From NCBI GenBank assembly GCA_015067565.1, contig SVMF01000001.1, forward strand, positions 117,062-181,061: DNA of 64,000 nucleotides, read 5' to 3'. How positions within the stretch are numbered: the first letter of the stretch is position 1; each line of letters opens with the position of its first letter. The position numbers were made by a program, and so were the translations under genes. Source of the stretch: Oscillospiraceae bacterium. Lineage in GTDB: Bacteria; Bacillota; Clostridia; Oscillospirales; Oscillospiraceae. The notes beneath the pieces are model-generated. The model did no database searches, was not told where the DNA came from, and saw only the letters and a program-made list of their open reading frames with translations. Positions 47,013 to 55,491 of this stretch are shown in pieces.

Positions 47013-50000
47013 TTATTCTTCCTCTTCGCGGAAATAATCGAGCATCTCATCTACCGCCAGATCACCGCTTTCGAAACGAGCCAGGACATCCTCCTGCTCG
47101 ACCTTCTTCGCACTCTTACCGGACAGCTCGTCAATGTGTGCCGCCATTTCTTCCACCGACGGATAAGAGAAAATATCCGAAACATTCAGAAGATTGTCGA
47201 ATTCTCTGTTGAGCACCTCAATCAGGTCGGTGGCAATGATGGAATTTCCGCCCAGGGAATTGAAGCTTGCAAAAATATCGATCTCGTCAATGCTCAAGAC
47301 CGCAGCGTAGATATGGGCAGCCTTCACTTCCGTTTCCGTGAAGCTCTCCTTGCCCAGAATCTGCAGATTCTCGGTGCTGTGCATGGTACGCTGCTGCGGA
47401 GCAACGCTCTGCTTGCGGTACACGCGCAGGTTTGCCGACAGTCGCTTGGAAAGGGCAAACGGCAGGTTTTCCTCACCGATCATCAGCAGGAAGTCGACAT
47501 TGAGCCTGCCGGGGATCAGGTTTGCAGTCTCGCCGGAAAGGATCTGCTCCAGCGCGGCCATCGCCTGTCTTGCAGGTACGGGCGCAAACAGCATAGTCGA
47601 TGCATCGACCTGATACTCTGCAGCCATACCGGCATCGCTCCATGCAGGCCAGTTGATGGCATAGGCATTGACCCCCTGCTTGCGCAGGTATGCCGCATAG
47701 CCGTCCATAAAGGTATTGGCCGCAGTATAGTCGCCCTGACCTGCGCCACCCATGACGGTCTGCATGGAGGAGTAGAGCACGAAGCAATCCGGCTTTTGGC
47801 CGCCGAGTGCTTCATACAGCGTCATCGCGCCGAGCATCTTCGGGCGCAGGACGCGGGAAAGCTGTTCGTCCGACTTTTGGAACAAGAATCCGTCGCCGGC
47901 CACACCTGCCAAGTGGAATACACCGGAAATACGGCCGTATTTGGCCTTCATGGCATCCACGGCAGCACGCATTTGCATTGCATCACAGCAATCTGCCTGC
48001 ACAAGCTCAACGCACAGGCCATGGCTGCGCATATCCTGCACGGCCGCGATCTGTCGGCAAAGCTTCTCATTCGAGCCTTCGCTCAGGATCCGCTCCCATT
48101 GACTCTCAGGCGGCATGGCCGCACGCGACAGGAGGCAAACCGGCTGTTTCCACGCGCCGCCGAGGAAGGCAGCAAGCTCCAAGCCCAGAGCACCCGTGCC
48201 GCCGGTGATCAGGCAGATGCCCTCGCCGAGCTGCAGCTGCTGCCCCTCTTCCATGGTATATTGCGTCAGGGTCGGGCTGTAAAGCTTGCCCTTACGCACG
48301 GCCGTCATCAGGCTATCGGTTCTGCCGAGGAGCAGCTCCAGGGGAAGCTCTCCCTCATCTGCGTCGATGCATTGGAAGGTATAGCCCGTGCATTCAGCAC
48401 GCAAGGTCTTTGCCAATGCCAGGAATGCCGCTGCGTGAGGATCGCCCGCCTCATCCCCGATCGGATGTGCCAGACGCGAGACCAGAGTAAAGCACAGCCT
48501 GCCACGCAGCTTTTTCTGTGTGCTTCTGGTCAGATAGATCAGGCTGAGAACACCCTGCGCATCCTGCTTGGCAGAGTCTGCCGCAGCCATGGATGCCGCA
48601 CGTTCCGCCGTCCACAGATGGAACACGTCAGAAATATTGGTATCGCCGATCGCATCAAGCAGGCGGTCATAATCCTCCTGACTTGCGCCAACGGTAAAGC
48701 TGCCGTCAGGCAAACATGCAAAACCGTTTCCGAATTGTACGCGGTAGCATTTACGGCCTGCAAGTGCGCCGAGCAGATTCTTATCGCTTCCGAAGATCAG
48801 GCAGCTTCCGCTCTCCTCCGCGCGCTTGAACTGCTCATGCTTGGGCAGCCACTGTATCTGATAGAACTCATTGGAGCTGTAGCCGCTGAGCTGTGTAACC
48901 TTCTTGGTCACATATTCATCAATTCTGGCCAACAGCATTCCGTTTTCATCAACAAATTCCGCACGATAGGTCATCGTGTCGGCACCGGGAGCACCGGCGA
49001 TCCGCTCCACACGGCTGTAGAAGCTGCCGGGGATGCGGGAATAAATATGTAAACCGCGGTAGACATAGGGCAAATACAGCTCTGTGCCTGCCGTTGCCTG
49101 AATGGGAAGATTGAGCGCAGCATCCGTCAAAGAGGGATGGTAGCGGAAATTCGACAGCTCGCCAAAGAACGCGCTCGACAGACGCATCCGGGCCAAAATG
49201 CCCTGCTCGGTGCGGAGCATCTGCTCGACGCTGTGCCAGTGCGGCCCTAAGAATACACTGTCATCGCGCTCGACCTCAGGCAGTGCAAAGTCGATCAGCT
49301 CACCCTCGACGGGAAGCGTACACGCTTCCGTTTCGCCTTCTTCTATGCGAAGCGTGGCCTCCATGTGCTTGACCCAATCGGGAAGGCCGTCACGACTGCC
49401 GGTCAGGCTTGCAACATAGAGTTGCAGCTCCTCGCCCTTCTTGTTGAGTACCAGATGTGCCTTGACGGTTCCGGCCTCAGGCCGCAGCACCAGAGGTGTG
49501 CGGAATACCACAGAAGTGAAGCAGAGCTTTTCTGTGTGGAAATAATTCTGAGCCGCCTCGATGGCTGCCTCCAGATAGGCCGTGCCGGGTACGATATTCT
49601 GTCCAATGATCTTATGCTCTTTTACGATCCACGGCTTATCGTGGGAGAAGGGCAATTCATAGATAGCCTGCTCTGCAGAGTCCGCAAGGCACGCGCCAAT
49701 GAAAGGATGCGGATAGCTCTTTCCGGTCTCCTCGAGCTTGCTTACCTTCATATCACCCCAGCAGGTGTTTCTGGCAAAGGCATAAGGTGGCAGCGATACC
49801 TTCTGCAGCGGCGCTGTTCCGTAGCTTTCCGTCCAATCCGGCTGTGCTCCGAGCACATAGAGCTGCGCCAAGCGCCGCAGCTGCGTCTTTTCCTTCAGAA
49901 GCTGTGATGCTTCCTGCGTCAGGGCCTTCCATTCGCTCTCATAAAGCTCGCCCTCCGCCTTATAGCTGCGGCGGTCGGAAATGATGCGATGGTGGCCTGA

Positions 50001-51671
50001 GAGGTACTCACCGCTTTGCAGCTTCCTGGCCAGATCGGCGGTGTCGTATGCCACGGCTGCGATGCGGTATTCATAGTGGCCTCTGCCCAATGCCGCCGTA
50101 TAGCATACCTCACGAAGCGAAAGCTCCGTATGCTTCGGCAGGAACTCGCAGTAGCGCCGGATCAGGCGCTGCATGGATTCCTCCGTCTTTGCCGACAGCA
50201 GGAACAGCTCCGCCGTTTCACTCGGGACGGATTGCGGTGCTTCATACTCCTCAACAATCATGTGCACATTTGTGCCACTGAAGCCGAAGGAGCTGATGCC
50301 CGCTCTGCGCGGATGGTCGTTTTTCTGCCACGGGGTCGGACGATCCACAATATACAGAGGCGAATCTGCAAACGCGATATGCGGATTCGGCTCCTCAAAA
50401 TTCACCATCGGCGGCAGCATCTTGTTTCGCAGAGCCAGCACGACCTTCAGAAGGCTTGCACAGCCCGAGGCCGCCACCAGGTGGCCGATATTGGTCTTGA
50501 CCGATCCGATGCCGCAAAACTGTTTTCTCTGTGTAAAACGGGCAAAGGCATTTTTCAGGCCCTGCACCTCAATGGGATCGCCCAAGAGCGTTCCTGTGCC
50601 GTGTGCCTCGACATAGTCGATGGTCTCCGGCTTCACACCGGCGCGCTTCCACGCTTCGACGATCACATCCTCCTGTGCCAGCGGATTCGGAGAGGTGATG
50701 CCGGAGGAGCGGCCGTCGCAGTTGATGGCACTGCCCTTGATCACGGCATAGATCATGTCCTTGTCGCGCTGTGCTGCCGCAAGCGGCTTGAGCAGGAAGG
50801 CAACTACACCCTCTCCAAAGACGGAGCCGCTGCTCTTCTTGTCAAAGGTGCGCACACGCTGATCCTTGGCCGTAACCGCGCCGAGGCCGGAGATCCCTGT
50901 CTCCTCGTCCTCGCCACCGCCCGTGCTGCCCGCACCGACGGCAACGCCGCCGGCGATCGCCATTTCGCATTCGCCACTTCTGAGCGCATTGCAGGCCTCG
51001 TGCAGAGCAACCAGGCCGGATGAGCAAGCGGTATCTATGACCATTGCAGGCCCCTTGAGGTTAAAGGCATAGGACAATCGGCTTGCCAGAATGCCCTCCC
51101 AAGTGCCCGTCATCTTCATGCTGTCGGGTGCAGTAATGTACTTATAGTTGATGGTATTGGTATAGTCCTTACCGACAAAAATGCCGGTATTGGTATCCTG
51201 AATTCTGTTTGCGCCGTAGCCGGCATCCTCAATCGCCTCCCACGCGACCTCCATGAAGATGCGCTGGGTAGGATCGATATACTTTGCCTCCTTGGGCGGG
51301 ATCCCGAAAAAGGCAGGGTCAAACTTGTCAATATCCGTGATAAATGCGCCCATTGTCTGCTCAAGGATATCATCGAGCTTGTCCTGCACAGGCGGCATTT
51401 CCACAAATTCCGCATAGTGCGGATTGCGATACGGCTCGTTCAAAAGCGTGCGCTCCCGGCCGATGGCAGTGAAGCAATTGCGCATATTCAGAATATTGTC
51501 CCAAAATGCCTCGGGAGAGTCAGCCATCGGCAACCGGGCCGACAGGCCGATCACGGCAATATCCTTACCGGCACCGCCCTTGCTTTTCAGCTCCTTGAGA
51601 AATGCGACCGCATCCTCCTGCGTGATGCGCTGCGCCGCCAGCTCATCGAAGATATACTGTTTCAGATCCAC
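47013..51671 (-). CDS. Trans-AT PKS module KS-DH-KR-ACP (first in operon)
   Basis: The module of about 1552 residues starts with a docking-like helix pair (KQYIFDELAAQRITQEDAV). The KS has DTACSSG, EAHGTGT and NIGHL. The DH has HKIIGQNIVPG and SLTDAALN, the KR has GGTGALG and GDYTAANTF, and the ACP has GGNSI. No AT is present. The tail LARFESGDLAVDEMLDYF is docking-like. The start chosen is GTG at 51671, eight bases after AGGAG; a TTG six codons upstream overlaps the thioesterase stop and puts the Shine-Dalgarno inside the gene. It is the first synthase gene after the accessory enzymes, but its place in the biosynthetic order is not given by gene order alone. Confidence 0.92.
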   Translation of the reverse strand: MDLKQYIFDELAAQRITQEDAVAFLKELKSKGGAGKDIAVIGLSARLPMADSPEAFWDNILNMRNCFTAIGRERTLLNEPYRNPHYAEFVEMPPVQDKLDDILEQTMGAFITDIDKFDPAFFGIPPKEAKYIDPTQRIFMEVAWEAIEDAGYGANRIQDTNTGIFVGKDYTNTINYKYITAPDSMKMTGTWEGILASRLSYAFNLKGPAMVIDTACSSGLVALHEACNALRSGECEMAIAGGVAVGAGSTGGGEDEETGISGLGAVTAKDQRVRTFDKKSSGSVFGEGVVAFLLKPLAAAQRDKDMIYAVIKGSAINCDGRSSGITSPNPLAQEDVIVEAWKRAGVKPETIDYVEAHGTGTLLGDPIEVQGLKNAFARFTQRKQFCGIGSVKTNIGHLVAASGCASLLKVVLALRNKMLPPMVNFEEPNPHIAFADSPLYIVDRPTPWQKNDHPRRAGISSFGFSGTNVHMIVEEYEAPQSVPSETAELFLLSAKTEESMQRLIRRYCEFLPKHTELSLREVCYTAALGRGHYEYRIAAVAYDTADLARKLQSGEYLSGHHRIISDRRSYKAEGELYESEWKALTQEASQLLKEKTQLRRLAQLYVLGAQPDWTESYGTAPLQKVSLPPYAFARNTCWGDMKVSKLEETGKSYPHPFIGACLADSAEQAIYELPFSHDKPWIVKEHKIIGQNIVPGTAYLEAAIEAAQNYFHTEKLCFTSVVFRTPLVLRPEAGTVKAHLVLNKKGEELQLYVASLTGSRDGLPDWVKHMEATLRIEEGETEACTLPVEGELIDFALPEVERDDSVFLGPHWHSVEQMLRTEQGILARMRLSSAFFGELSNFRYHPSLTDAALNLPIQATAGTELYLPYVYRGLHIYSRIPGSFYSRVERIAGAPGADTMTYRAEFVDENGMLLARIDEYVTKKVTQLSGYSSNEFYQIQWLPKHEQFKRAEESGSCLIFGSDKNLLGALAGRKCYRVQFGNGFACLPDGSFTVGASQEDYDRLLDAIGDTNISDVFHLWTAERAASMAAADSAKQDAQGVLSLIYLTRSTQKKLRGRLCFTLVSRLAHPIGDEAGDPHAAAFLALAKTLRAECTGYTFQCIDADEGELPLELLLGRTDSLMTAVRKGKLYSPTLTQYTMEEGQQLQLGEGICLITGGTGALGLELAAFLGGAWKQPVCLLSRAAMPPESQWERILSEGSNEKLCRQIAAVQDMRSHGLCVELVQADCCDAMQMRAAVDAMKAKYGRISGVFHLAGVAGDGFLFQKSDEQLSRVLRPKMLGAMTLYEALGGQKPDCFVLYSSMQTVMGGAGQGDYTAANTFMDGYAAYLRKQGVNAYAINWPAWSDAGMAAEYQVDASTMLFAPVPARQAMAALEQILSGETANLIPGRLNVDFLLMIGEENLPFALSKRLSANLRVYRKQSVAPQQRTMHSTENLQILGKESFTETEVKAAHIYAAVLSIDEIDIFASFNSLGGNSIIATDLIEVLNREFDNLLNVSDIFSYPSVEEMAAHIDELSGKSAKKVEQEDVLARFESGDLAVDEMLDYFREEEE

Positions 51672-51685
51672 CGTAGACACTCCTT

Positions 51686-52369
51686 TCAAAGCAATGTAGT
51701 CTGCACAATGTGCAGCAGGGCTCCGGGCTGCTCAAAGGGGAAGAAATGGCCGCCCTCGACCGTCAGAACCTGCCCATGCCCATGTTTAAGCCATCGTGTC
51801 AAATCCGAGGTCATTGCGCTGTAATCCTGCCGTCCGTTCACCACGGTAAACGGGCAGGCAATTTCCTCGTTCTTTTCCTCGTATCGATACAGCTCCGAAA
51901 TTTTGAAGTCAGCACGCAAGATGGGTAGGAAAATGCTGCGCAGTGCGTCGTTCTTCAAAACCTCCTTGGTCGTGCCGCCGTAGCGGTAGACAATCTCCAA
52001 AAATTCCTCCTCGGGAAGCTTATAGTATTCCGTAGGTTCGTCCATGTCCTGCGGTGCTTTTCGGCCGCAGAAAAAAATATGACAAGGGCGATATTCCGGC
52101 CCCATGCGGTAGTAGGTTTCAAACGCCAGCAGCGCGCCCATGCTGTGTCCCAAAAGCGCATAGCGCTCATTCGGCTCGATCTTGCAGCGGATCTGTGCAG
52201 ACAGATCCGTTGCGGCCTGCGCCACATCCTCAAAAAACGGTTCTCGGATCCTGCGCCCGTGTCCCGCCAGCTCGATGGGACAGATCTCGATGGCAGGATC
52301 GATCAGCTTTTTCCACTGATAATAGCCGTCGGCCGATCCGCCGGAATAGGGAATGCAAAACAGCTTCAT
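51686..52369 (-). CDS. Type II thioesterase
   Basis: The 227-residue alpha/beta hydrolase begins MKLFCIPYSGGSADGYYQW, has the nucleophile elbow GHSMGALLAFE near residue 74, the acid in VVNGRQDYSA, and the final catalytic histidine in VEGGHFFPFEQ. These features define type II thioesterases of NRPS/PKS clusters, which free blocked carrier domains. As no synthase in the operon carries its own thioesterase, it might also take part in product release; that is inference. It lies between the phosphopantetheinyl transferase gene and the first PKS gene. Confidence 0.92.
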   Translation of the reverse strand: MKLFCIPYSGGSADGYYQWKKLIDPAIEICPIELAGHGRRIREPFFEDVAQAATDLSAQIRCKIEPNERYALLGHSMGALLAFETYYRMGPEYRPCHIFFCGRKAPQDMDEPTEYYKLPEEEFLEIVYRYGGTTKEVLKNDALRSIFLPILRADFKISELYRYEEKNEEIACPFTVVNGRQDYSAMTSDLTRWLKHGHGQVLTVEGGHFFPFEQPGALLHIVQTTLL

Positions 52370-52412
52370 CTATCTCTCTTCCTTTCGCTTTGCCGATTTT
52401 GGTCGACAAAAG

Positions 52413-53039
52413 TTAAATTGTTTCGTATAGGAGTTCTTCCGGTGTGACCTTGCAGATCTCAAGTGCCTCCTTCGCACAATAGGACAACGCATAGCCGTCC
52501 ATCAAAAAGCTTTCCATACACAGACCCTCAGGCACCTGCCTCAGGAAGCTGTGCTCCCGCATGGGATATACGATCCCTCTCCCCGTATATTTCCCATAGC
52601 TCTCCTTCTGCGTCCAGATCTTGGCAAAAAGCTTTTCCGGTTCGGGTTCTTGCCGCAATAGCGCAAGCTCCTTCGGTGTGCAAACCTGCTCAGCCACAGA
52701 AAGCTGACGCACGATCCAGTCCTGCACATCTACGCCGACCTCATCGCGCGATATCGCACAGGCCACCGCGTTGTTACAATGCGACAAATTGAATCGGATC
52801 TGCGGTTGATGCAAAAGCACCGGCTTGCCTCCACTTCGGTCGATCAGCAGCGGAGCGGTCTCGCCAAATTCAGCATACGCCCCGTAGCGCAACAGCAGAA
52901 AGGCGAAAAGGCTCTGTTTTTGATCCTTTTCAAAGCGGTATTGTGCGGCATAATCCCGCCGCTGACACGTTACGATTCCCATGGCCTTTTGCGCCTGCTG
53001 CGGTGTCACGAGTGACAGATTTTCCAAAACATATATCAC
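52413..53039 (-). CDS. Sfp-type 4'-phosphopantetheinyl transferase
   Basis: The 208-residue enzyme transfers phosphopantetheine from CoA to the serine of carrier domains. It has the family motifs GKPVL, FNLSHCNNAVACAIS, VGVDVQ (metal-binding acids) and WTQKESYGKYTGRG. The length is typical of Sfp enzymes. The start is GTG with GGAGGTG just upstream. It is the first gene of the operon, about 60 bases behind the promoter, and should activate the six ACP and five PCP domains encoded downstream. Confidence 0.93.
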   Translation of the reverse strand: MIYVLENLSLVTPQQAQKAMGIVTCQRRDYAAQYRFEKDQKQSLFAFLLLRYGAYAEFGETAPLLIDRSGGKPVLLHQPQIRFNLSHCNNAVACAISRDEVGVDVQDWIVRQLSVAEQVCTPKELALLRQEPEPEKLFAKIWTQKESYGKYTGRGIVYPMREHSFLRQVPEGLCMESFLMDGYALSYCAKEALEICKVTPEELLYETI

Positions 53040-53099
53040 CGAAACACCTCCCTCTCAGGTGGACACTTCCTCACTGCTACAAAAAATTAACCATTGTCG

Positions 53100-53128
53100 A
53101 TTATACACGATTTTTACATAAAAGGCAA
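53100..53128 (-). promoter_or_regulatory. Promoter of the biosynthetic operon
   Basis: On the minus strand TTGCCT (53128-53123) and TATAAT (53105-53100) are separated by 17 bases, in an AT-rich gap of about 190 bases between divergent genes. I see no other convincing promoter in the following 47 kb, so it may drive all 16 genes. Confidence 0.75.
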
Positions 53129-53150
53129 GATTTTTTTTGCATTATTTGTT

Positions 53151-53172
53151 AATAAGTACAAAATTACTTATT
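53151..53172. promoter_or_regulatory. Perfect inverted repeat upstream of the operon promoter
   Basis: AATAAGTA, six bases, TACTTATT is a perfect 8-base inverted repeat, 22 bases upstream of the -35 of the biosynthetic operon and 60 bases before the divergent recombinase operon. Its position suits an activator or a regulator acting on both directions. No regulator gene is encoded in the island, so any binding protein would come from elsewhere. Confidence 0.45.
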
Positions 53173-53232
53173 GTTTCATAAAGCATCGTCGTGTTACAGA
53201 AACATATGATATCAGCAGGAGGTGCTTTACAT

Positions 53233-53412
53233 TTGAGCCATCGTGAGTATATTTGCACCAAGGACGGTAGTACCCAGTTCAATACCGGCAAGCAAAGTTC
53301 CTTACACCTGCATATTCAAAAAGCGATCCTGCTGTCCCTGGAGGCCAAAAAGCTGATCTCAAAGCAGCAAAGAGTGCAATGTGCAGAAATCCTGGAGCGA
53401 CAGCAACGATGA
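53233..53412 (+). CDS. Small protein coupled to the large serine recombinase
   Basis: About 59 residues long and starting with TTG after AGGAGGTG, it reads MSHREYICTKDGSTQFNTGK, followed by a helical half. Its stop overlaps the recombinase start in ATGA, so it is translationally coupled. I do not recognise the family. It could be a helper or directionality factor, but that rests on position only. Confidence 0.55.
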   Translation: MSHREYICTKDGSTQFNTGKQSSLHLHIQKAILLSLEAKKLISKQQRVQCAEILERQQR

Positions 53413-54986
53413 ACCGATACGAGCGATTATATCAGAATTTCCAAACGAAGCACAAAAAAAAGCGCATTGCTGCTTATTGCCGCGTGTCCACAGATCATGA
53501 AGATCAGGCCAACTCTTTTGAAAGTCAGAAACGATATTTCCGTCAGTATATCGACGCAAATCCCGATTGGGAGCTGTACGAAGTATTTGCCGACGAGGGC
53601 ATCTCGGGCACAAGTACGAAAAAACGAACAGAGTTTCTCCGTATGATCGACTGTGCAAAAAACAGAGAAATCGACATCATCGTAACGAAGGAAATCTCTC
53701 GTTTTGCAAGAAATACACTCGACAGCATCTATTATACCCGCATTCTGAAGCAGATGGGAATCGGCGTGATCTTCATGAATGACAATATTAACACTTTGGA
53801 CGGCGATGCCGAGCTCCGTCTGGCGATCCTGGCCTCGATCGCACAGGAGGAGAGCCGAAGGACATCCGAGCGCGTGAAATGGGGCCAGAAACGCAGAATG
53901 GAGCAAGGGGTTGTCTTTGGCAGAAGCATGCTTGGCTACGATGTGAAAAACGGGAAAATGTCCGTCAATGAAGAAGGTGCCCATATTGTCAGACTGATTT
54001 TCCAAAAGTTTGTCACGGAGGGAAAGGGCACCCATGTGATCGCAAGAGAGCTTCGGGATGAAGGCATCCACCCCATGAGGGGAAAAGAGTGGAGCAATAC
54101 CGTAATCTTAAGGGTGCTCCGCAATGAAAAATACTGCGGAGATTTGGTGCAGAAAAAAACCTACACACCGGATTTCTTATCTCACGAAAAGAAGTATAAC
54201 CGTGGACAGGAGGAATTTGTCATCCTGAAAGGCCACCACGAGCCCATCGTTTCCAGAGAGCTGTTCGAAGCGGCCAATCGCATCCTGGACTCCCGTGCCT
54301 TATCGCAGGAGCGGCTTGCAAAGCACAGCAATCGCTACCCTTTTTCCGGAAAGATCAAGTGCGGTCGTTGCGGCCAAAGTTATGTTGCAAGATACAAAAA
54401 ACGCAAGGACGGAAGTAAGTACAAAGCGTGGGCCTGTTATCAGGCGCAAAAGGGCTTTGATCGTGCCGGTTGTACATTTGGGAGCATTCGCAACGAGGAT
54501 GCCATTCATATTATGGCTCTGGTGACACAGACCCTTAAACTCCGGGAAACCACGATAGTAAAAAACCTAACCTCACTGATCCGTTCAGTAATCAACGGCA
54601 GCACTTCCGACCACAGCTCCACGCAGCTACAGGAAAAAAAATCGGATTTGGAAAGCAAACGACGGAAACTATTAGATCTCTATTTGTCCGGAGAGCTTGA
54701 AAAAGCAGAATTTCTATCCCATCGTCAAACCTATGACGATGAGATTCAATCTATAGAGCAACTCATAGAAAACAAAAAACAAAAGCTCTTGCTCAAAGAG
54801 GAGCAAGAGCAGTTAATGGCATCCATAGAAGCTACTATCCGGGAACTGATAAGCGGAGTCGAAGAGGAAGATGTCTTGTACCGGGAACTTCTACAGAAAA
54901 TGGTGATCATTGACCGGGATCATATTGATGTATACCTGAATTTGTTCCCCGAAAAGTGGTCTTTCGCCATCGCAAAGGAGCATTAG
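53409..54986 (+). CDS. Large serine recombinase, intact
   Basis: The protein of about 525 residues has an N-terminal resolvase domain (residues about 15-160) with IAAYCRVSTDHEDQANS (catalytic Ser), FADEGISGTSTKKR and DIIVTKEISRFARNT. A recombinase domain follows (about 175-280), then a zinc ribbon (CGRCGQSY with ACYQAQKGFDRAGC) and a long coiled coil (about 395-490). This is the full layout of integrases and transposases of clostridial elements. It stands at the right edge of the island: its stop codon is directly followed by an internal piece of cotJC. An upstream in-frame start is open, but ATG at 53409 overlaps the small gene as ATGA. It is the likely enzyme that inserted the island into cotJC. 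Confidence 0.93.
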   Translation: MNRYERLYQNFQTKHKKKRIAAYCRVSTDHEDQANSFESQKRYFRQYIDANPDWELYEVFADEGISGTSTKKRTEFLRMIDCAKNREIDIIVTKEISRFARNTLDSIYYTRILKQMGIGVIFMNDNINTLDGDAELRLAILASIAQEESRRTSERVKWGQKRRMEQGVVFGRSMLGYDVKNGKMSVNEEGAHIVRLIFQKFVTEGKGTHVIARELRDEGIHPMRGKEWSNTVILRVLRNEKYCGDLVQKKTYTPDFLSHEKKYNRGQEEFVILKGHHEPIVSRELFEAANRILDSRALSQERLAKHSNRYPFSGKIKCGRCGQSYVARYKKRKDGSKYKAWACYQAQKGFDRAGCTFGSIRNEDAIHIMALVTQTLKLRETTIVKNLTSLIRSVINGSTSDHSSTQLQEKKSDLESKRRKLLDLYLSGELEKAEFLSHRQTYDDEIQSIEQLIENKKQKLLLKEEQEQLMASIEATIRELISGVEEEDVLYRELLQKMVIIDRDHIDVYLNLFPEKWSFAIAKEH

Positions 54987-54987
54987 C

Positions 54988-55236
54988 GATGCTTCTGTGG
55001 GAACAGAAGAACTGGGGCATCTCGAAATGGTGGGTACCATCGTGCACCAGCTCACCAGAAAGCTGACAGACGAGCAGCGTAAGGCCGACGGCTTTGCGCA
55101 GTACTTTGTTGATCACACACAAAGCGTTTATCCGCAGGCCGCAAGCGGAACTCCATGGTCTGCCGCCATGATGCAGGTCAAGGGTGACCCCATCACCGAT
55201 CTTGCTGAGGACATGGGCGCAGATGCCACGACCGCC
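54988..55236 (+). pseudogene. cotJC: Internal fragment of cotJC
   Basis: Directly after the recombinase stop the frame reads VGTEELGHLEMVGTIVHQL, FVDHTQSVYPQAASG and QVKGDPITDLAED. These match the middle of CotJC (from about residue 58 in relatives), the manganese-catalase-type spore coat protein. Homology is lost after AEDMGAD, so the C-terminal third is missing too. The nine N-terminal codons lie at 4594. Roughly 50 codons between the two pieces are not found in the window. The gene is therefore split by the island and additionally eroded on both sides. Confidence 0.85.
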
Positions 55237-55401
55237 AAAGAACAACCCACTATTTCGAGGATCCGAAAACCATTGATATTACTGGATTTTCATCACTTTG
55301 AAGCTTTTCACAAAAATGGCATATCTGCAACCATATAAGAACAACTTGCCCCCAATTTGCACTAATTTTTACAAAATTCACGATAGGACAAGCTGTTTCC
55401 G

Positions 55402-55463
55402 AAAAAAAGATAACACCCCCGATACTGCTAAAATCCCATTGGGGACAAGCAATATCGGGGGTA
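55402..55463 (-). terminator. Terminator of the methyltransferase operon
   Basis: On the minus strand ACCCCCGATATTGCT pairs with AGCAGTATCGGGGGT (one mismatch), followed after a few bases by a run of seven T residues. It lies 29 bases beyond the methyltransferase stop and closes the right-hand accessory operon. Confidence 0.7.
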
Positions 55464-55491
55464 TATTTACGACTATAAACATTTACATATG

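Noticed and set aside
4594..55236. A skin-type element whose excision restores cotJC during sporulation
   Set aside because: About 50 codons are missing between the two cotJC pieces, the left recombinase is truncated and the 3' part of cotJC is also lost, so simple excision could not give a working gene.
54907..55245. 112-codon minus-strand frame
   Set aside because: It is antisense to the recombinase 3' end and the cotJC fragment.
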